A stretch of 64,000 bases of DNA from Bacillus sp. HSf4 (GTDB lineage Bacteria; Bacillota; Bacilli; Bacillales; Bacillaceae). Every line of letters starts with the position of its first letter. Position 1 is the first letter of the stretch. The translations under genes and the position numbers were made by a program. The notes beneath the pieces are model-generated. The model did no database searches. It was not told the DNA's origin and saw only the letters and a list, made by a program, of their open reading frames with translations. The stretch is taken from NCBI RefSeq assembly GCF_029537375.1, contig NZ_CP120679.1, forward strand, positions 2,530,001 to 2,594,000, read 5' to 3'. Shown here piece after piece: positions 1-7,897 of the stretch.

Positions 1-311
1 TTGCTGATGATCAGGCTGATTCTTGAAACAGGAATCGTCAAGAGATTCTTCAGCGTGCTTTCGGCGTATTCCCGATTGAATAAATATGAAGTAATGACAC
101 CGTAAAGCGGGACTCCGATCAACAGGACAATGTACAGATTGGTATCGGAAAAAGTCTCGCTGAAGCGAATCGGTACATCAGGATACTTGGCTTTTTTAGC
201 CAAAGATGATATAAAACAAATGAAAGGGGCTGCTGCCGCTCCCAAGATGCTGACCAGAAACATCTGTGAGCGCTTGAGCTTCAGCAGTTCGGTATACAGC
301 AAATCAACCAA
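1..311 (-). CDS. bcrB: ABC-2 type permease, BcrB-like, partial (cut by window edge)
   Basis: This is the N-terminal part (about 103 codons) of a membrane permease whose gene continues beyond the left edge. The reading frame opens at a TTG that overlaps the stop region of the upstream ATPase gene by 8 nt, so the two are probably translationally coupled. The N-terminus (VDLLYTELLKLKRSQMF) is the cytoplasmic start typical of ABC-2 permeases, followed by hydrophobic stretches at about residues 18-35 and 55-75. It is the expected membrane partner of the BcrA-like ATPase in exporting bacitracin or a similar peptide. The symbol rests on context; the C-terminal part is not visible. Confidence 0.7.
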   Translation of the reverse strand, partial: MVDLLYTELLKLKRSQMFLVSILGAAAAPFICFISSLAKKAKYPDVPIRFSETFSDTNLYIVLLIGVPLYGVITSYLFNREYAESTLKNLLTIPVSRISLIIS

Positions 312-1224
312 TCGTCCCGCCCCCTATCAATTTGACGAAGTAGTCTTCAAGACTGTCTTCGCTCACCGTGATCTTCAATACGTCAATTCCGTTTTCGACA
401 AACATTTTATTGAGCTTTCCCCGCTGGCCCAAGTGGGAATATACCCGGACGATTCCGTTCTGGTGAACGTCATAGTCGTGAATATTAAAATGCTGTTCCA
501 GCAGCACGACGGCTTTATTTTGATCGGACAGTTGAAATTCCAGATATTTGCGGTTTCTTTTTCTGAGATGATCAAACGGAATTTCTTCAAGCAGCCTTCC
601 TTCATGAATGATTCCGACATGATCGACGAGCTGTTCGATTTCAGACAAAATGTGGCTCGATATAAAAATGGTGATGTTTCTTTCTTTGGCGAGAGAATGA
701 ATGAGACTTCTCATTTCCTTGATGCCGATCGGGTCGAGGCCGTTTGTCGGTTCGTCCAGTATCAACAGCTCCGGATAATGAAGCAGGGCTCTTGCAATCC
801 CCAGTCTTTGCTTCATTCCCAAGGAATATTTGCCGACGAGCTTTTTCGTTTCATGATGAAGCCCCACGATCTCCAATACTTCATCGATCGCATTTTTTTT
901 ATGGACACCGATGATTTTCGCGTTGATCAAAAGGTTTTCCCTTGCCGTCAGGTTCGCATAAAAGCCCGGCACTTCTACAATGGAGCCGATTCTCCTTAAA
1001 ATTTCTTTTTTGTTTTTAAAAAAGTTGTCTCCGAAAATTTCAATCTGTCCATCGGTCGGTTTGATCAGCCCCAACAGCATTCTGATCGTCGTCGTTTTCC
1101 CGGCGCCGTTTCGGCCGAGAAAGCCGTATATACCTCCTTGTTTGACGTTGATATTGAGGCGGTCTACCGATCTTTGCGACCCGTACATTTTCGTGAGATT
1201 CGTCGTTTTAATGATCGTGCTCAA
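304..1224 (-). CDS. bcrA: ABC transporter ATP-binding protein, BcrA-like (bacitracin export)
   Basis: This is the ATPase of a peptide-resistance exporter. From the TTG at 1224 it is 306 residues, the size I recall for BcrA of B. licheniformis, which begins with the same STIIKTT motif. The frame is open to a TTG at 1296, but that adds 24 residues before the conserved start. Walker A GRNGAGKT is at residues 37-44, the signature SLGMKQR at about 134-140 and Walker B LLILDEP at about 153-159. A C-terminal extension of some 90 residues is typical of the BcrA/DrrA type. It follows bacS in the same direction and overlaps the bcrB start. The BacRS-type system just upstream probably controls it. Confidence 0.8.
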   Translation of the reverse strand: MSTIIKTTNLTKMYGSQRSVDRLNINVKQGGIYGFLGRNGAGKTTTIRMLLGLIKPTDGQIEIFGDNFFKNKKEILRRIGSIVEVPGFYANLTARENLLINAKIIGVHKKNAIDEVLEIVGLHHETKKLVGKYSLGMKQRLGIARALLHYPELLILDEPTNGLDPIGIKEMRSLIHSLAKERNITIFISSHILSEIEQLVDHVGIIHEGRLLEEIPFDHLRKRNRKYLEFQLSDQNKAVVLLEQHFNIHDYDVHQNGIVRVYSHLGQRGKLNKMFVENGIDVLKITVSEDSLEDYFVKLIGGGTIG

Positions 1225-1303
1225 ATTTGCATCACTCGCTTTCACTAACCTTATGGCTACATCATAAACAGAAGGATTTAATTCCTTCTTAACCAATTCT
1301 TAA

Positions 1304-2347
1304 TTAATTCTTAAATGTATGGAGATAGCTTTGTTTAGGCAGTGAAAAAGCAAACGTCGTTTTTTCCCAGGGAACGCTCTTTGCCCATATGCGACCGCGG
1401 TTTTTTTCGACAAGCGATTTGGCGATGGCAAGCCCCAAGCCGCTGCCGTCATCAAGACTTCTCGAGCGGTCTCTGCGGTACATCCTTTCAAACACGTTTT
1501 CGATATCGCTTTCCGGAATCCCCGGCCCTTGATCCCAGACGAGAAGCTGATATTCATGCTCTGATTCCGTCAGCTCGATTCCGAGCACCTTTCCCTCTTT
1601 TCCATGGTGAATGCCGTTTCTGACGATGTTTTCGAGCACGCGGATCAGACTGAGCCGATCAGCGGTTACCCAACATTTCGTTTCCGGAATCTGCACCTTC
1701 AATTCCATATCGTGTTTTTTCAGCTCTGGCAAAAAGTCGATCAGCGTTTCTCTTGCGACTTCAGCAAGATCAAAGGACTCTGTTTTCAGCTGGATTTCGT
1801 TTGCATCGAGTTTTGCCATATTGAACATTTCATCGATCAATTGCTTTAAGCTGTTGGATTTTTTAGAAAGAATGTCGAGGTATTCCCGCCTTTCTGCCTC
1901 GGATGAAGCGACACCGTCTTTCAATGCATCCACATAGCCGATGATTGATGTGAGCGGCGTCCGGATATCATGGGAAATGTTGGACAGCAGCCGTTTCCTT
2001 GCCGCTTCCGATTTTGCGGCGTTGATTTGGATTTTTTCGAGCTTGTCGATCAATTCGTTAATGGAAAACATGATGTCATGAAACGGCTCGTCGCCCTTTG
2101 CGAGCAATCTCCTTCTTACATTCCCGTCGGCCACGCGTTTCAGCTCGGTCTCGATCACCTTTAAGCGGCTGATGAAGCCAAGCCTCATCACAAACAAGAG
2201 GGCGCTGATCCCAAACAGAATGATAAACAGCGTGATGCTGTAGCCCCCGAGGGATGCGCTCTTCATATGAATGAACAAAAGTCCGGCAAGCGCCGCACAT
2301 TGCAGGATGAGAAGCAGCAGCTTTTTATCGCGCAGCATCTTTCTCAC
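1304..2347 (-). CDS. bacS: Sensor histidine kinase, BacS-like
   Basis: This is a membrane sensor kinase of 347 residues. Two predicted transmembrane helices (about 9-27 and 38-55) enclose only a very short external loop. A HAMP-like linker and a HisKA domain follow, with the phospho-acceptor in ISHDIRTPL (His126), then an HATPase domain with an N box (ENIVRNGIHHG) and a G box (DDGSGLGLAIAKS). It overlaps the response regulator gene by 23 nt and precedes the BcrA-like exporter, the arrangement described for bacRS and bcr in bacitracin-resistant B. licheniformis. The short sensor loop fits kinases that sense inside the membrane or through the transporter. The ligand is inferred from context only. 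Confidence 0.75.
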   Translation of the reverse strand: MRKMLRDKKLLLLILQCAALAGLLFIHMKSASLGGYSITLFIILFGISALLFVMRLGFISRLKVIETELKRVADGNVRRRLLAKGDEPFHDIMFSINELIDKLEKIQINAAKSEAARKRLLSNISHDIRTPLTSIIGYVDALKDGVASSEAERREYLDILSKKSNSLKQLIDEMFNMAKLDANEIQLKTESFDLAEVARETLIDFLPELKKHDMELKVQIPETKCWVTADRLSLIRVLENIVRNGIHHGKEGKVLGIELTESEHEYQLLVWDQGPGIPESDIENVFERMYRRDRSRSLDDGSGLGLAIAKSLVEKNRGRIWAKSVPWEKTTFAFSLPKQSYLHTFKN

Positions 2348-3044
2348 CTACAAACTTATAGCCGATTCCCCAAACGGTTTGAATCAATTGGGGATCGGAC
2401 GGGTCCGGCTCTATTTTTTTTCTCAGCCTTCTGATATGCACCATGACCGTATTATCATCTTCTATGTATTGGTCTCCCCAAGCGTTTCGAAACAGCTGCG
2501 TCTTCGTAAATACCTGTCCCGGATTTGAGGCGAAAAACTTCAGCAGTTCAAACTCCTTCGCCGTCAGGGAGATGTCCCGTCCGCCTGCGGTGACCGTATA
2601 TGTTTTCAAATCGATGGTCAATCCTTTAAATTGAATCTTTGATTGTTCATCAGAAGAGCGGCTTTCGCTGCCGAGGACCAAAAAACGCCTCAGCATAGCT
2701 TTGATCCGCGCAAGCACTTCGTTCACACTGAAAGGCTTCGTTATATAATCGTCGGCACCGATCGACAGCCCTAAAATTTTATCGCCTTCAAGGTCTTTGG
2801 CTGTCAGCATCAGGATCGGAATGTTCGTATGATTCCTCATCCTTCTGCACACTTCGATGCCGTCGATTTTCGGCATCATCACATCCAATACCACGAGGTG
2901 GTAATGGTTTTGTTCAAACAGCCTCAGCGCATCGTCTCCGTCAACTGCCACATCAACCTCATAACACTCTCTTTTTAAATATGCTTTCAATAAATCTCTG
3001 ATCTCTTTTTCATCATCCGCTATCAGCACTCGAATAGCTTCCAT
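2325..3044 (-). CDS. bacR: OmpR-family response regulator, BacR-like
   Basis: This is the cytoplasmic partner of the BacS-like kinase, 239 residues from the ATG at 3044. A GTG nine bases upstream is in frame but sits on the ribosome-binding site AAGGCGGGTG, so the ATG is preferred. The receiver domain has the acidic pair at residues 10-11, the phospho-acceptor Asp54 in VVLDVMMP and the conserved Lys in ITKPFS. A C-terminal winged helix with VRV-type recognition residues (TVMVHIRRLRKKIE) and the WGIGYKF end marks the OmpR/PhoB class. It is the first gene of the bacR-bacS-bcrA-bcrB series. No bacitracin synthetase gene lies upstream of it here. Confidence 0.8.
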   Translation of the reverse strand: MEAIRVLIADDEKEIRDLLKAYLKRECYEVDVAVDGDDALRLFEQNHYHLVVLDVMMPKIDGIEVCRRMRNHTNIPILMLTAKDLEGDKILGLSIGADDYITKPFSVNEVLARIKAMLRRFLVLGSESRSSDEQSKIQFKGLTIDLKTYTVTAGGRDISLTAKEFELLKFFASNPGQVFTKTQLFRNAWGDQYIEDDNTVMVHIRRLRKKIEPDPSDPQLIQTVWGIGYKFVGEKDAAR

Positions 3045-3099
3045 TTGATTCACCCGCCTTGACTAAATTCGGAAAACTTCCCTCTCATTTCATTTTTAC

Positions 3100-3135
3100 A
3101 TTATAGCAGAGAAAAAACCTTCCAATTGAAAAAGG
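3100..3135 (-). promoter_or_regulatory. Probable promoter of the bacR operon
   Basis: On the minus strand a TATAAT at 3105-3100 is preceded by TG with one base between, forming an extended -10 element. The -35 region is poor (TCAATT about 18 bases upstream). It lies 56 bases before the bacR ATG. Confidence 0.45.
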
Positions 3136-3158
3136 CACCTTTTTCAGGCACCTTTTTT
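3128..3158 (-). terminator. Possible terminator after the DUF3189 gene
   Basis: The minus strand carries AAAAAGG and CCTTTTT around an internal GGTGCCT direct repeat, ending in a T run. The stem is A/T-rich and weak, so this is tentative. Confidence 0.35.
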
Positions 3159-3182
3159 AAACATATATTTCTTGCTCATCAT

Positions 3183-3692
3183 TCAATCAAGAAAGCCATT
3201 GTCCAGCACATCAATGAAAGAAGAGGTTGTTTTCGCGTGCTTTTTCGTGCGTTCAACAAGTTGGATGATATCTTGATAGGCCTGCTGTGAACCCAAAACC
3301 AATAATGGTACGCCGAGCGGATCGATTTTCAGCCTTCTTGAAAACAAGCCCCCAAAGGTCATGGCTAATGGGACTGTGGGAGATGTATTTGAAAAAATCA
3401 CTTTTTCACTGAGCATTCCACTGTTTTCAAACAGTTCAAGGACTCCCCGCATGGCCGGAATAACGGCTTTTGATGATCCCCTGCCGATCGTATACACCTT
3501 GCTGCCTTCTTCATCAAGTCCGTGATAGATTAATTTCCCCATTTCTTTGGGGCTGAGCCGGTTAAAGCAATCCGTGTTTAATATTTCGTTTTTGGTCGGC
3601 TTTCTGCTGAGCGGAAGTTTCTTAAGATGATAAGCGGCGGCCAGTGCAGATGAATGGGTGCCGCCATAACAATTGTAAATATAAATCAACAT
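3183..3692 (-). CDS. DUF3189 family protein
   Basis: This 169-residue protein is of unknown function and matches the DUF3189 family by its opening MLIYIYNCYGGTHSS, with a Cys-Tyr-Gly-Gly-x-His core, and a later SPTVPLAMTFGG segment. The start is the ATG at 3692 with the strong site GAGGGTGATC. The GTG six bases upstream lies inside that site. No signal peptide or membrane helix is evident. It stands alone between the PGA hydrolase gene and bacR, in the same direction. The Gly-His-Ser-Ser stretch near the N-terminus hints at a nucleotide or metal site, but this is only a guess. Confidence 0.65.
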   Translation of the reverse strand: MLIYIYNCYGGTHSSALAAAYHLKKLPLSRKPTKNEILNTDCFNRLSPKEMGKLIYHGLDEEGSKVYTIGRGSSKAVIPAMRGVLELFENSGMLSEKVIFSNTSPTVPLAMTFGGLFSRRLKIDPLGVPLLVLGSQQAYQDIIQLVERTKKHAKTTSSFIDVLDNGFLD

Positions 3693-3744
3693 GATCACCC
3701 TCTGCTTGACGTCTTGTCTTTAATGTAGCCTAAATATACATTCT

Positions 3745-4446
3745 TTATTTCAATCTTTCTTCCAACACTTCTTTGATGACTGCTACATATTCATTAAACC
3801 GTTCATTCGACGTGCTTTCTCTCGTCTTCAATCCGAACCGCGCAAAAAAAGCCTCCCGCTGAGGAGTGCTGATCTCCAATTGAATGCTTAATCCCGTTTT
3901 ACATTTATTATTCAGATTGTCCGGATCTGTCCCGGCAAATTTGTGGTCTTGATCCACCAGTTCAGCCGAAAAGCCATGCTCCTTCAGCGCCTTGGTGATG
4001 GCCTGTCCGCCTTTTTTGTCCGTTCCCCCGACAAGGGTATGTTCTTCCGTATCCTCATATCCATGAAAAGCCAAAATATAGTTGTGTGCGCTAACCGCTT
4101 CCAGTGCTGTCGGCTCATCGAAATGATTGCTCGTAATGTGCAGATCCCAATTTTGTGACGGCTTTATTCCTTCAAACAAATAGGTTGAATACTCATCGCT
4201 GAACGCCCGGACAAGTTCGCTGACCCCGCCTTCAATCCCGCCGCCGTGCGGAGATAAAACCAGGAGATCCGTTCCCATGTCGGTATATTCTATACGATAA
4301 TCCTCCCCTTCTATTTCGTTTTCAGCAAGCTCGGCAAAGTTTACGTACTTATCCAAAGCCGCCGACGCTTTATTGTCCAGCGGAAATTGACAAAAGACGC
4401 ATGTGCATACTCCCATGATCAACCCGATGATGCAACGTTTTTTCAT
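3745..4446 (-). CDS. Secreted poly-gamma-glutamate hydrolase (YndL/PghL-like, DUF867)
   Basis: This is an exported zinc peptidase-like enzyme expected to cut the gamma-glutamyl bonds of poly-gamma-glutamate, a capsule or slime polymer made by this Bacillus group. From the ATG at 4446 it is 233 residues and begins with a signal peptide (MKKRCIIGLIMGVC, cleavage probably near NKASA). The family markers are SPHGGGIEGG with its metal-binding His, SAHNYILAFHGYED and the terminal QLEIS segment. The frame is open 25 codons further upstream (4521), but that would bury the signal peptide. Related phage and chromosomal proteins are PghP, YndL and YjqB. Secretion and substrate are inferred from the family. 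Confidence 0.75.
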   Translation of the reverse strand: MKKRCIIGLIMGVCTCVFCQFPLDNKASAALDKYVNFAELAENEIEGEDYRIEYTDMGTDLLVLSPHGGGIEGGVSELVRAFSDEYSTYLFEGIKPSQNWDLHITSNHFDEPTALEAVSAHNYILAFHGYEDTEEHTLVGGTDKKGGQAITKALKEHGFSAELVDQDHKFAGTDPDNLNNKCKTGLSIQLEISTPQREAFFARFGLKTRESTSNERFNEYVAVIKEVLEERLK

Positions 4447-4841
4447 CACTTGGTTCCATTCTTCCCGCACTGTTTGAAACTCCTTTTTAGCGTATTTTGT
4501 TCTCGTCATTCTTCCTTTCATTTCGGCATTTTCATAATATGGTAAAAATTTACTGATACCTTTCGTCCATTTGCCATTTTATATGTCGATTACAGCGGAA
4601 TGAAACCGACCTTTACCTTATTTTTAAAAAGCGGCCCCGCCGTGTTTCCAGACGCACCGGAAGTGTTTCGAGACGCTGTTTTTATATCGATCGCCTCACA
4701 CGGCCTCGGTGCCTTCAGATCACAGGTCGCCGAAGCTTGAACAGCTGAAGCGCTTCCATTTTTTTAAAGGGTAAAAGTCTTCCTGCTTTTATATGATATT
4801 TTGCGTCCCTCATTCTCTGATGGAAGGGAGTAAACCAATAA
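4447..4841. other. Gene-free stretch with a paired 14-base repeat
   Basis: No supported ORF is seen. The stretch contains two near-identical direct copies of GTGTTTCxAGACGC (4642-4655 and 4663-4676) spaced 21 bases start to start, and otherwise AT-rich sequence upstream of the PGA hydrolase gene. The promoter of that gene should lie here, but no convincing -35/-10 pair was identified. Confidence 0.4.
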
Positions 4842-4877
4842 AAAAAACGGATTTGCCTTGGGGCAAATCCGTTTTTT
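4842..4877 (-). terminator. Strong bidirectional terminator after yqjQ
   Basis: A perfect inverted repeat AAAAAACGGATTTGCC / GGCAAATCCGTTTTTT has a short loop and T runs on both strands. It lies 25 bases after the yqjQ stop. Confidence 0.9.
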
Positions 4878-4902
4878 TAGAACCCGCCGAATGCGGTTCG
4901 GA

Positions 4903-5685
4903 CTACTTTTTATAAAAAGCGCTGCGGCCAGCCCTTTCAACAAGAGCCGGAAACAGCTGGTATAGTTTGCTGACCGCGTTCATCCAGCGCGGCAGATTGA
5001 TTTCACGCTTGTTCGTCATCATGATCGAAACGATTTTCAACGCCACTTGATCGGCGTCCAGCATCCATTTCCCGACGCTTTCCACATAATCACCCTTTTT
5101 ATCGGCTGTCTTGAAAAAATCGGTCTTAATCGGACCGGGATTTACCGTAGTCACATGGACTCCTGTTCCGGCAAGCTCCATTCTCAGACTGTTGGAGTAC
5201 CCAAGCACCGCATGCTTTGTCGCAGCATAAAGACTTGACTTCGGGGTAGAAATTTTGCCGGCCTGTGAAGCGATATTGATGATGTGACCGCTGTTTTGCG
5301 CGATCATACGCGGGAGTGCCAGCTTCGTGCAGGCAATCAGGCCAAAGACATTCACTTCAAACATCGCTTTCATATCTTCAAGAGATGATTCCAAGGCCGG
5401 CTCAAAGATCCCGAAGCCCGCATTATTGACGAGAATGTCAATCGGCCCGGCCTCTTCGAATGCCGCTGCAATTTCGTCCGTCCGGCTGACATCCAGAACG
5501 ATCGTCCGGCACTTTGCATGGAGCTCGGTCGATATTTTTTCCTTCAATTGGTCAAGACGCTCTGCTCTGCGCGCCGCGAGAATCACTTCCGCTCCTGCCG
5601 CTGCGGAATAATAGGCGATCCGTTCGCCAAGTCCGCCTGAAGCGCCTGTGATCATAACCCTTTTGTCTATTAAGCTTTTTTTCAT
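4903..5685 (-). CDS. yqjQ: Short-chain dehydrogenase/reductase YqjQ
   Basis: This is an NAD(P)-dependent oxidoreductase of the classical SDR family, 260 residues, the usual length. The cofactor motif TGASGGLG is at residues 14-21, NNAG near 87-90, and the catalytic set is Ser in IASQAG with YAATK (Tyr-x-x-x-Lys) around residue 155. The basic residues after strand 2 (AARRAERL) suggest NADP(H). The C-terminus has a hydrophobic, basic tail ([14 protein letters not shown]) that may associate with membrane. It is followed closely upstream by yqjP in the same direction, as in B. subtilis. The physiological substrate is unknown. Confidence 0.85.
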   Translation of the reverse strand: MKKSLIDKRVMITGASGGLGERIAYYSAAAGAEVILAARRAERLDQLKEKISTELHAKCRTIVLDVSRTDEIAAAFEEAGPIDILVNNAGFGIFEPALESSLEDMKAMFEVNVFGLIACTKLALPRMIAQNSGHIINIASQAGKISTPKSSLYAATKHAVLGYSNSLRMELAGTGVHVTTVNPGPIKTDFFKTADKKGDYVESVGKWMLDADQVALKIVSIMMTNKREINLPRWMNAVSKLYQLFPALVERAGRSAFYKK

Positions 5686-5695
5686 CCTTCTTCAC

Positions 5696-6652
5696 CTACT
5701 TTGTACGATAATATTGAATTCCGATTCTTTCTTCGCTTGTGATGCGGCCGCGCGCCGCCAAATCGTCAAGCTGGCCGACCGTTTCAGACATTGTCAAAAA
5801 CAGCTGCTTCTCATAGACCGAGGAAAACAGCTTCCGGCACAGGTCAAATGCGCTATGAGGTCTTTCCGCAAGCATGCGGTATACCTCGTCCGCCCTGTTT
5901 TGCTGCTTTTCCAGCCGCTTGGCGATCAGCTCCCCAGCATCATAAATCCTTTCGCCGTGGCCGGGGAAAATCACCTGTAATGGAAGCTCAGGCAGGCGTT
6001 TGAGTGATGATAGATAATCCAAAAGCGGCGTCGGACGCTCTTTTCCTTCTTGCGGCATTTCCAATAAAGGGTTGGAAGAAGACGGTTTCAACAGCAAATC
6101 TCCGCCGAACATGCTGCCGTTTGTTTCATGATAAAGGACGATATGTGAAGCTGCATGCCCCGGTGTTTCAAGAACCCGCCACCCTTTGAGCCCGTCAATC
6201 CGATCGCCTTCTGAAACGGTTTGCGTCAACGACCGTTTACACGAATACCGGTACGACTGCTTGATCGCGAGGCTGACTGGACTGATATCAACCGGGACGC
6301 CGAGCTTATGAAACAGATATGTAAAAAAGGACTGCTGTTTTTGGATAAAGGCGGGATTTTGGCTGATATACGGTTCATTATAGCGATGGCCGATGATCTT
6401 GATCCCGTCGGGCAATTCATCCAATAAACCGGCATGGTCTGCGTGATGATGGGTCAGCACCACCTGGTCAATATCGCTTACCGTCAGACCGAGTTCGCCG
6501 AGCTTTCTTGTTAAAATCCCGGCAGCTTCCTTTGTTTTCGGGCCTGCATCAATCAGTGTCAGCGCCTCTCCTATCACCAAATAAATGTTGACGTCTCCGA
6601 TCGCAAACGGAGTCGGCAGCGAAACGGGGATAATACGTTCTTCTGTCATCAT
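5696..6652 (-). CDS. yqjP: Metallo-beta-lactamase-fold hydrolase YqjP
   Basis: This 318-residue protein has the MBL-fold zinc signature: THHHADHAG near residue 68, a later His in LETPGHAASH and Asp in FGGDLLL, and the final PGHGERI. A C-terminal region of about 90 residues resembles the winged-helix tail seen in beta-lactamase-like hydrolases of this family. It is 10 bases from yqjQ, so the two form a probable operon. Glyoxalase II-like or lactonase-like activity is possible, but the substrate is not known. Confidence 0.85.
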   Translation of the reverse strand: MMTEERIIPVSLPTPFAIGDVNIYLVIGEALTLIDAGPKTKEAAGILTRKLGELGLTVSDIDQVVLTHHHADHAGLLDELPDGIKIIGHRYNEPYISQNPAFIQKQQSFFTYLFHKLGVPVDISPVSLAIKQSYRYSCKRSLTQTVSEGDRIDGLKGWRVLETPGHAASHIVLYHETNGSMFGGDLLLKPSSSNPLLEMPQEGKERPTPLLDYLSSLKRLPELPLQVIFPGHGERIYDAGELIAKRLEKQQNRADEVYRMLAERPHSAFDLCRKLFSSVYEKQLFLTMSETVGQLDDLAARGRITSEERIGIQYYRTK

Positions 6653-6734
6653 GTTCTTCTCCTATCCTGCAAATTGACGTTGATCATATTTTACCTTTTT
6701 CCCCCTCGTGTGTCATTTTTGCTTCACCTGCCTG

Positions 6735-6764
6735 TTGACATACGCTAGCCCCTCATTGCATAAT
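6735..6764 (+). promoter_or_regulatory. Promoter of the proI leader
   Basis: A consensus TTGACA (6735-6740) and a CATAAT -10 (6759-6764) are separated by 18 bases. Transcription would start near 6771 and run through the T-box leader into proI. Confidence 0.75.
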
Positions 6765-6770
6765 GAACAA

Positions 6771-7019
6771 CAAATATATGATGCTGATCATAAGAAGACG
6801 AAATGAAGAGGAATAGTAAACAGGCAATGGTTAAAGAGAGTGAAATTCCCGGCTGAAAGATTTCACAGCCCGCTTTCCTGTTGAACCTGCCCTCAGAGCG
6901 CTTAGGCAAACCTAAACGTTTCCCGCGTTACGGGACAAGAGCTGAGCATGTCATATGCTAATGAAGGTGGTACCGCGAAACCTTTTCGTCCTTTAAGAAG
7001 ACGAAAAGGTTTTTTGTTT
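6771..7019 (+). ncRNA. T-box leader of proI (tRNA-Pro sensing)
   Basis: The untranslated leader carries the hallmark T-box sequence AAGGTGGTACCGCGA at 6964-6978, just before a strong terminator (CCTTTTCGTC at 6981-6990 pairing with GACGAAAAGG at 7000-7009, then a T run). A possible specifier CCT (proline) sits at 6886-6888, on the 3' side of a stem whose base can pair GGCA near 6824 with TGCC near 6888-6891. In T-box logic, uncharged tRNA-Pro binds the specifier and the T-box and prevents termination, so proI is expressed when proline is short. The T-box and terminator are directly visible; the specifier assignment is by eye and was not folded. Confidence 0.88.
6981..7019 (+). terminator. Regulated terminator of the proI T-box
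   Basis: The perfect 10-base stem CCTTTTCGTC / GACGAAAAGG is followed by TTTTTTGTTTTT. It begins right after the T-box sequence, which would form the competing antiterminator. Confidence 0.85.
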
Positions 7020-7040
7020 TTTTAAAAGGAGGACTTAAAG

Positions 7041-7862
7041 ATGAAACGAATTGGATTTATCGGAGCGGGTTCGATGGCCGAAGCGATGATGAAAGGACTT
7101 GTCAAAAACGGTGCGGTTGCGCCCGGTCAGATTGCCGTTACAAATCATTCGAACAGCGTCCGGCTCAAAGAGCTTGAAGAAACGTACGGAGTGCGCGGCG
7201 AAACCGATACAGCAAAAGTCATCGGCTTTGCAGATACACTTGTGTTGGCGATGAAACCGAAAGACGCCGCAGACGGGATTGCCGCCATTGCACCGCATTT
7301 AAAAGAAGAACAGCTGCTGATTTCGATTCTTGCCGGCATTCCGATTGATACAATTCAGCACTACACAGGAAAAGAACTGCCGGTTGTCCGGGCGATGCCA
7401 AATACGTCGGCTTCCATTCAGCAATCGGCGACAGCCCTTGCGGCCGGCCCGCTTGTTTCAGCGGCGCAGATTGAGGAAGCCTCGGCACTTTTTGCGACGA
7501 TCGGCAGCGTCACAATCGTGGAAGAAGCGGCACTCGATGCGGTGACAGCCATCGCGGGAAGCGGTCCGGCTTTCGTTTACCGTTTTGTGGAAGCGTTGGA
7601 GGCGTCGGCCCGGGAGTTGGGTCTTGATGAAGGGACGGCGAAACAGCTGATCACCCACATGATGGCGGGAGCAGTCAAAATGCTGGAAACCGGAAGAGAC
7701 CCGTCTCTGATGCGAAAGGACATCACAAGCCCGGGAGGTACGACGGAAGCCGGCATTCGGGTTCTCGAAGAGCTGCAATTTGAACAAACGGTCATATCGT
7801 GTATAAAAGAAGCCGCACACCGTTCTCAAGAGATCAGAAAGCAGTTTGCCGTCCACATATAA
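7041..7862 (+). CDS. proI: Pyrroline-5-carboxylate reductase ProI
   Basis: This enzyme performs the last step of proline synthesis, the NAD(P)H reduction of 1-pyrroline-5-carboxylate to L-proline. The 273-residue length is normal. The N-terminal Rossmann motif GFIGAGSMAEAM is at residues 5-16, MKPKD marks the cofactor domain, and the C-terminal signature DITSPGGTTEAGIRVLEE is near residues 225-245. The start follows AAAGGAGGAC. The T-box leader indicates control by tRNA-Pro charging, which marks this as the anabolic proline enzyme rather than the osmoadaptive one. Confidence 0.95.
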   Translation: MKRIGFIGAGSMAEAMMKGLVKNGAVAPGQIAVTNHSNSVRLKELEETYGVRGETDTAKVIGFADTLVLAMKPKDAADGIAAIAPHLKEEQLLISILAGIPIDTIQHYTGKELPVVRAMPNTSASIQQSATALAAGPLVSAAQIEEASALFATIGSVTIVEEAALDAVTAIAGSGPAFVYRFVEALEASARELGLDEGTAKQLITHMMAGAVKMLETGRDPSLMRKDITSPGGTTEAGIRVLEELQFEQTVISCIKEAAHRSQEIRKQFAVHI

Positions 7863-7864
7863 AA

Positions 7865-7892
7865 GCCGGAACGAATCAAAACCGTTCCGGTC
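7865..7892 (+). terminator. Hairpin between the convergent proI and yqjN
   Basis: CCGGAACG and CGTTCCGG form an 8-base stem just after the proI stop. The T tract is interrupted (TCTTCCTTT), so efficiency is uncertain. It may serve both convergent genes. Confidence 0.5.
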
Positions 7893-7897
7893 TTCCT

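Noticed and set aside
130-999. Plus-strand frame of 289 codons
   Set aside because: Antisense to the BcrA-like ATPase gene, which has all ABC motifs; no ribosome-binding site and no recognisable domain.
3128-3158. GGTGCCT direct repeats as a regulatory repeat
   Set aside because: Two copies only, explained by a weak hairpin with A/T arms at the end of the DUF3189 gene.
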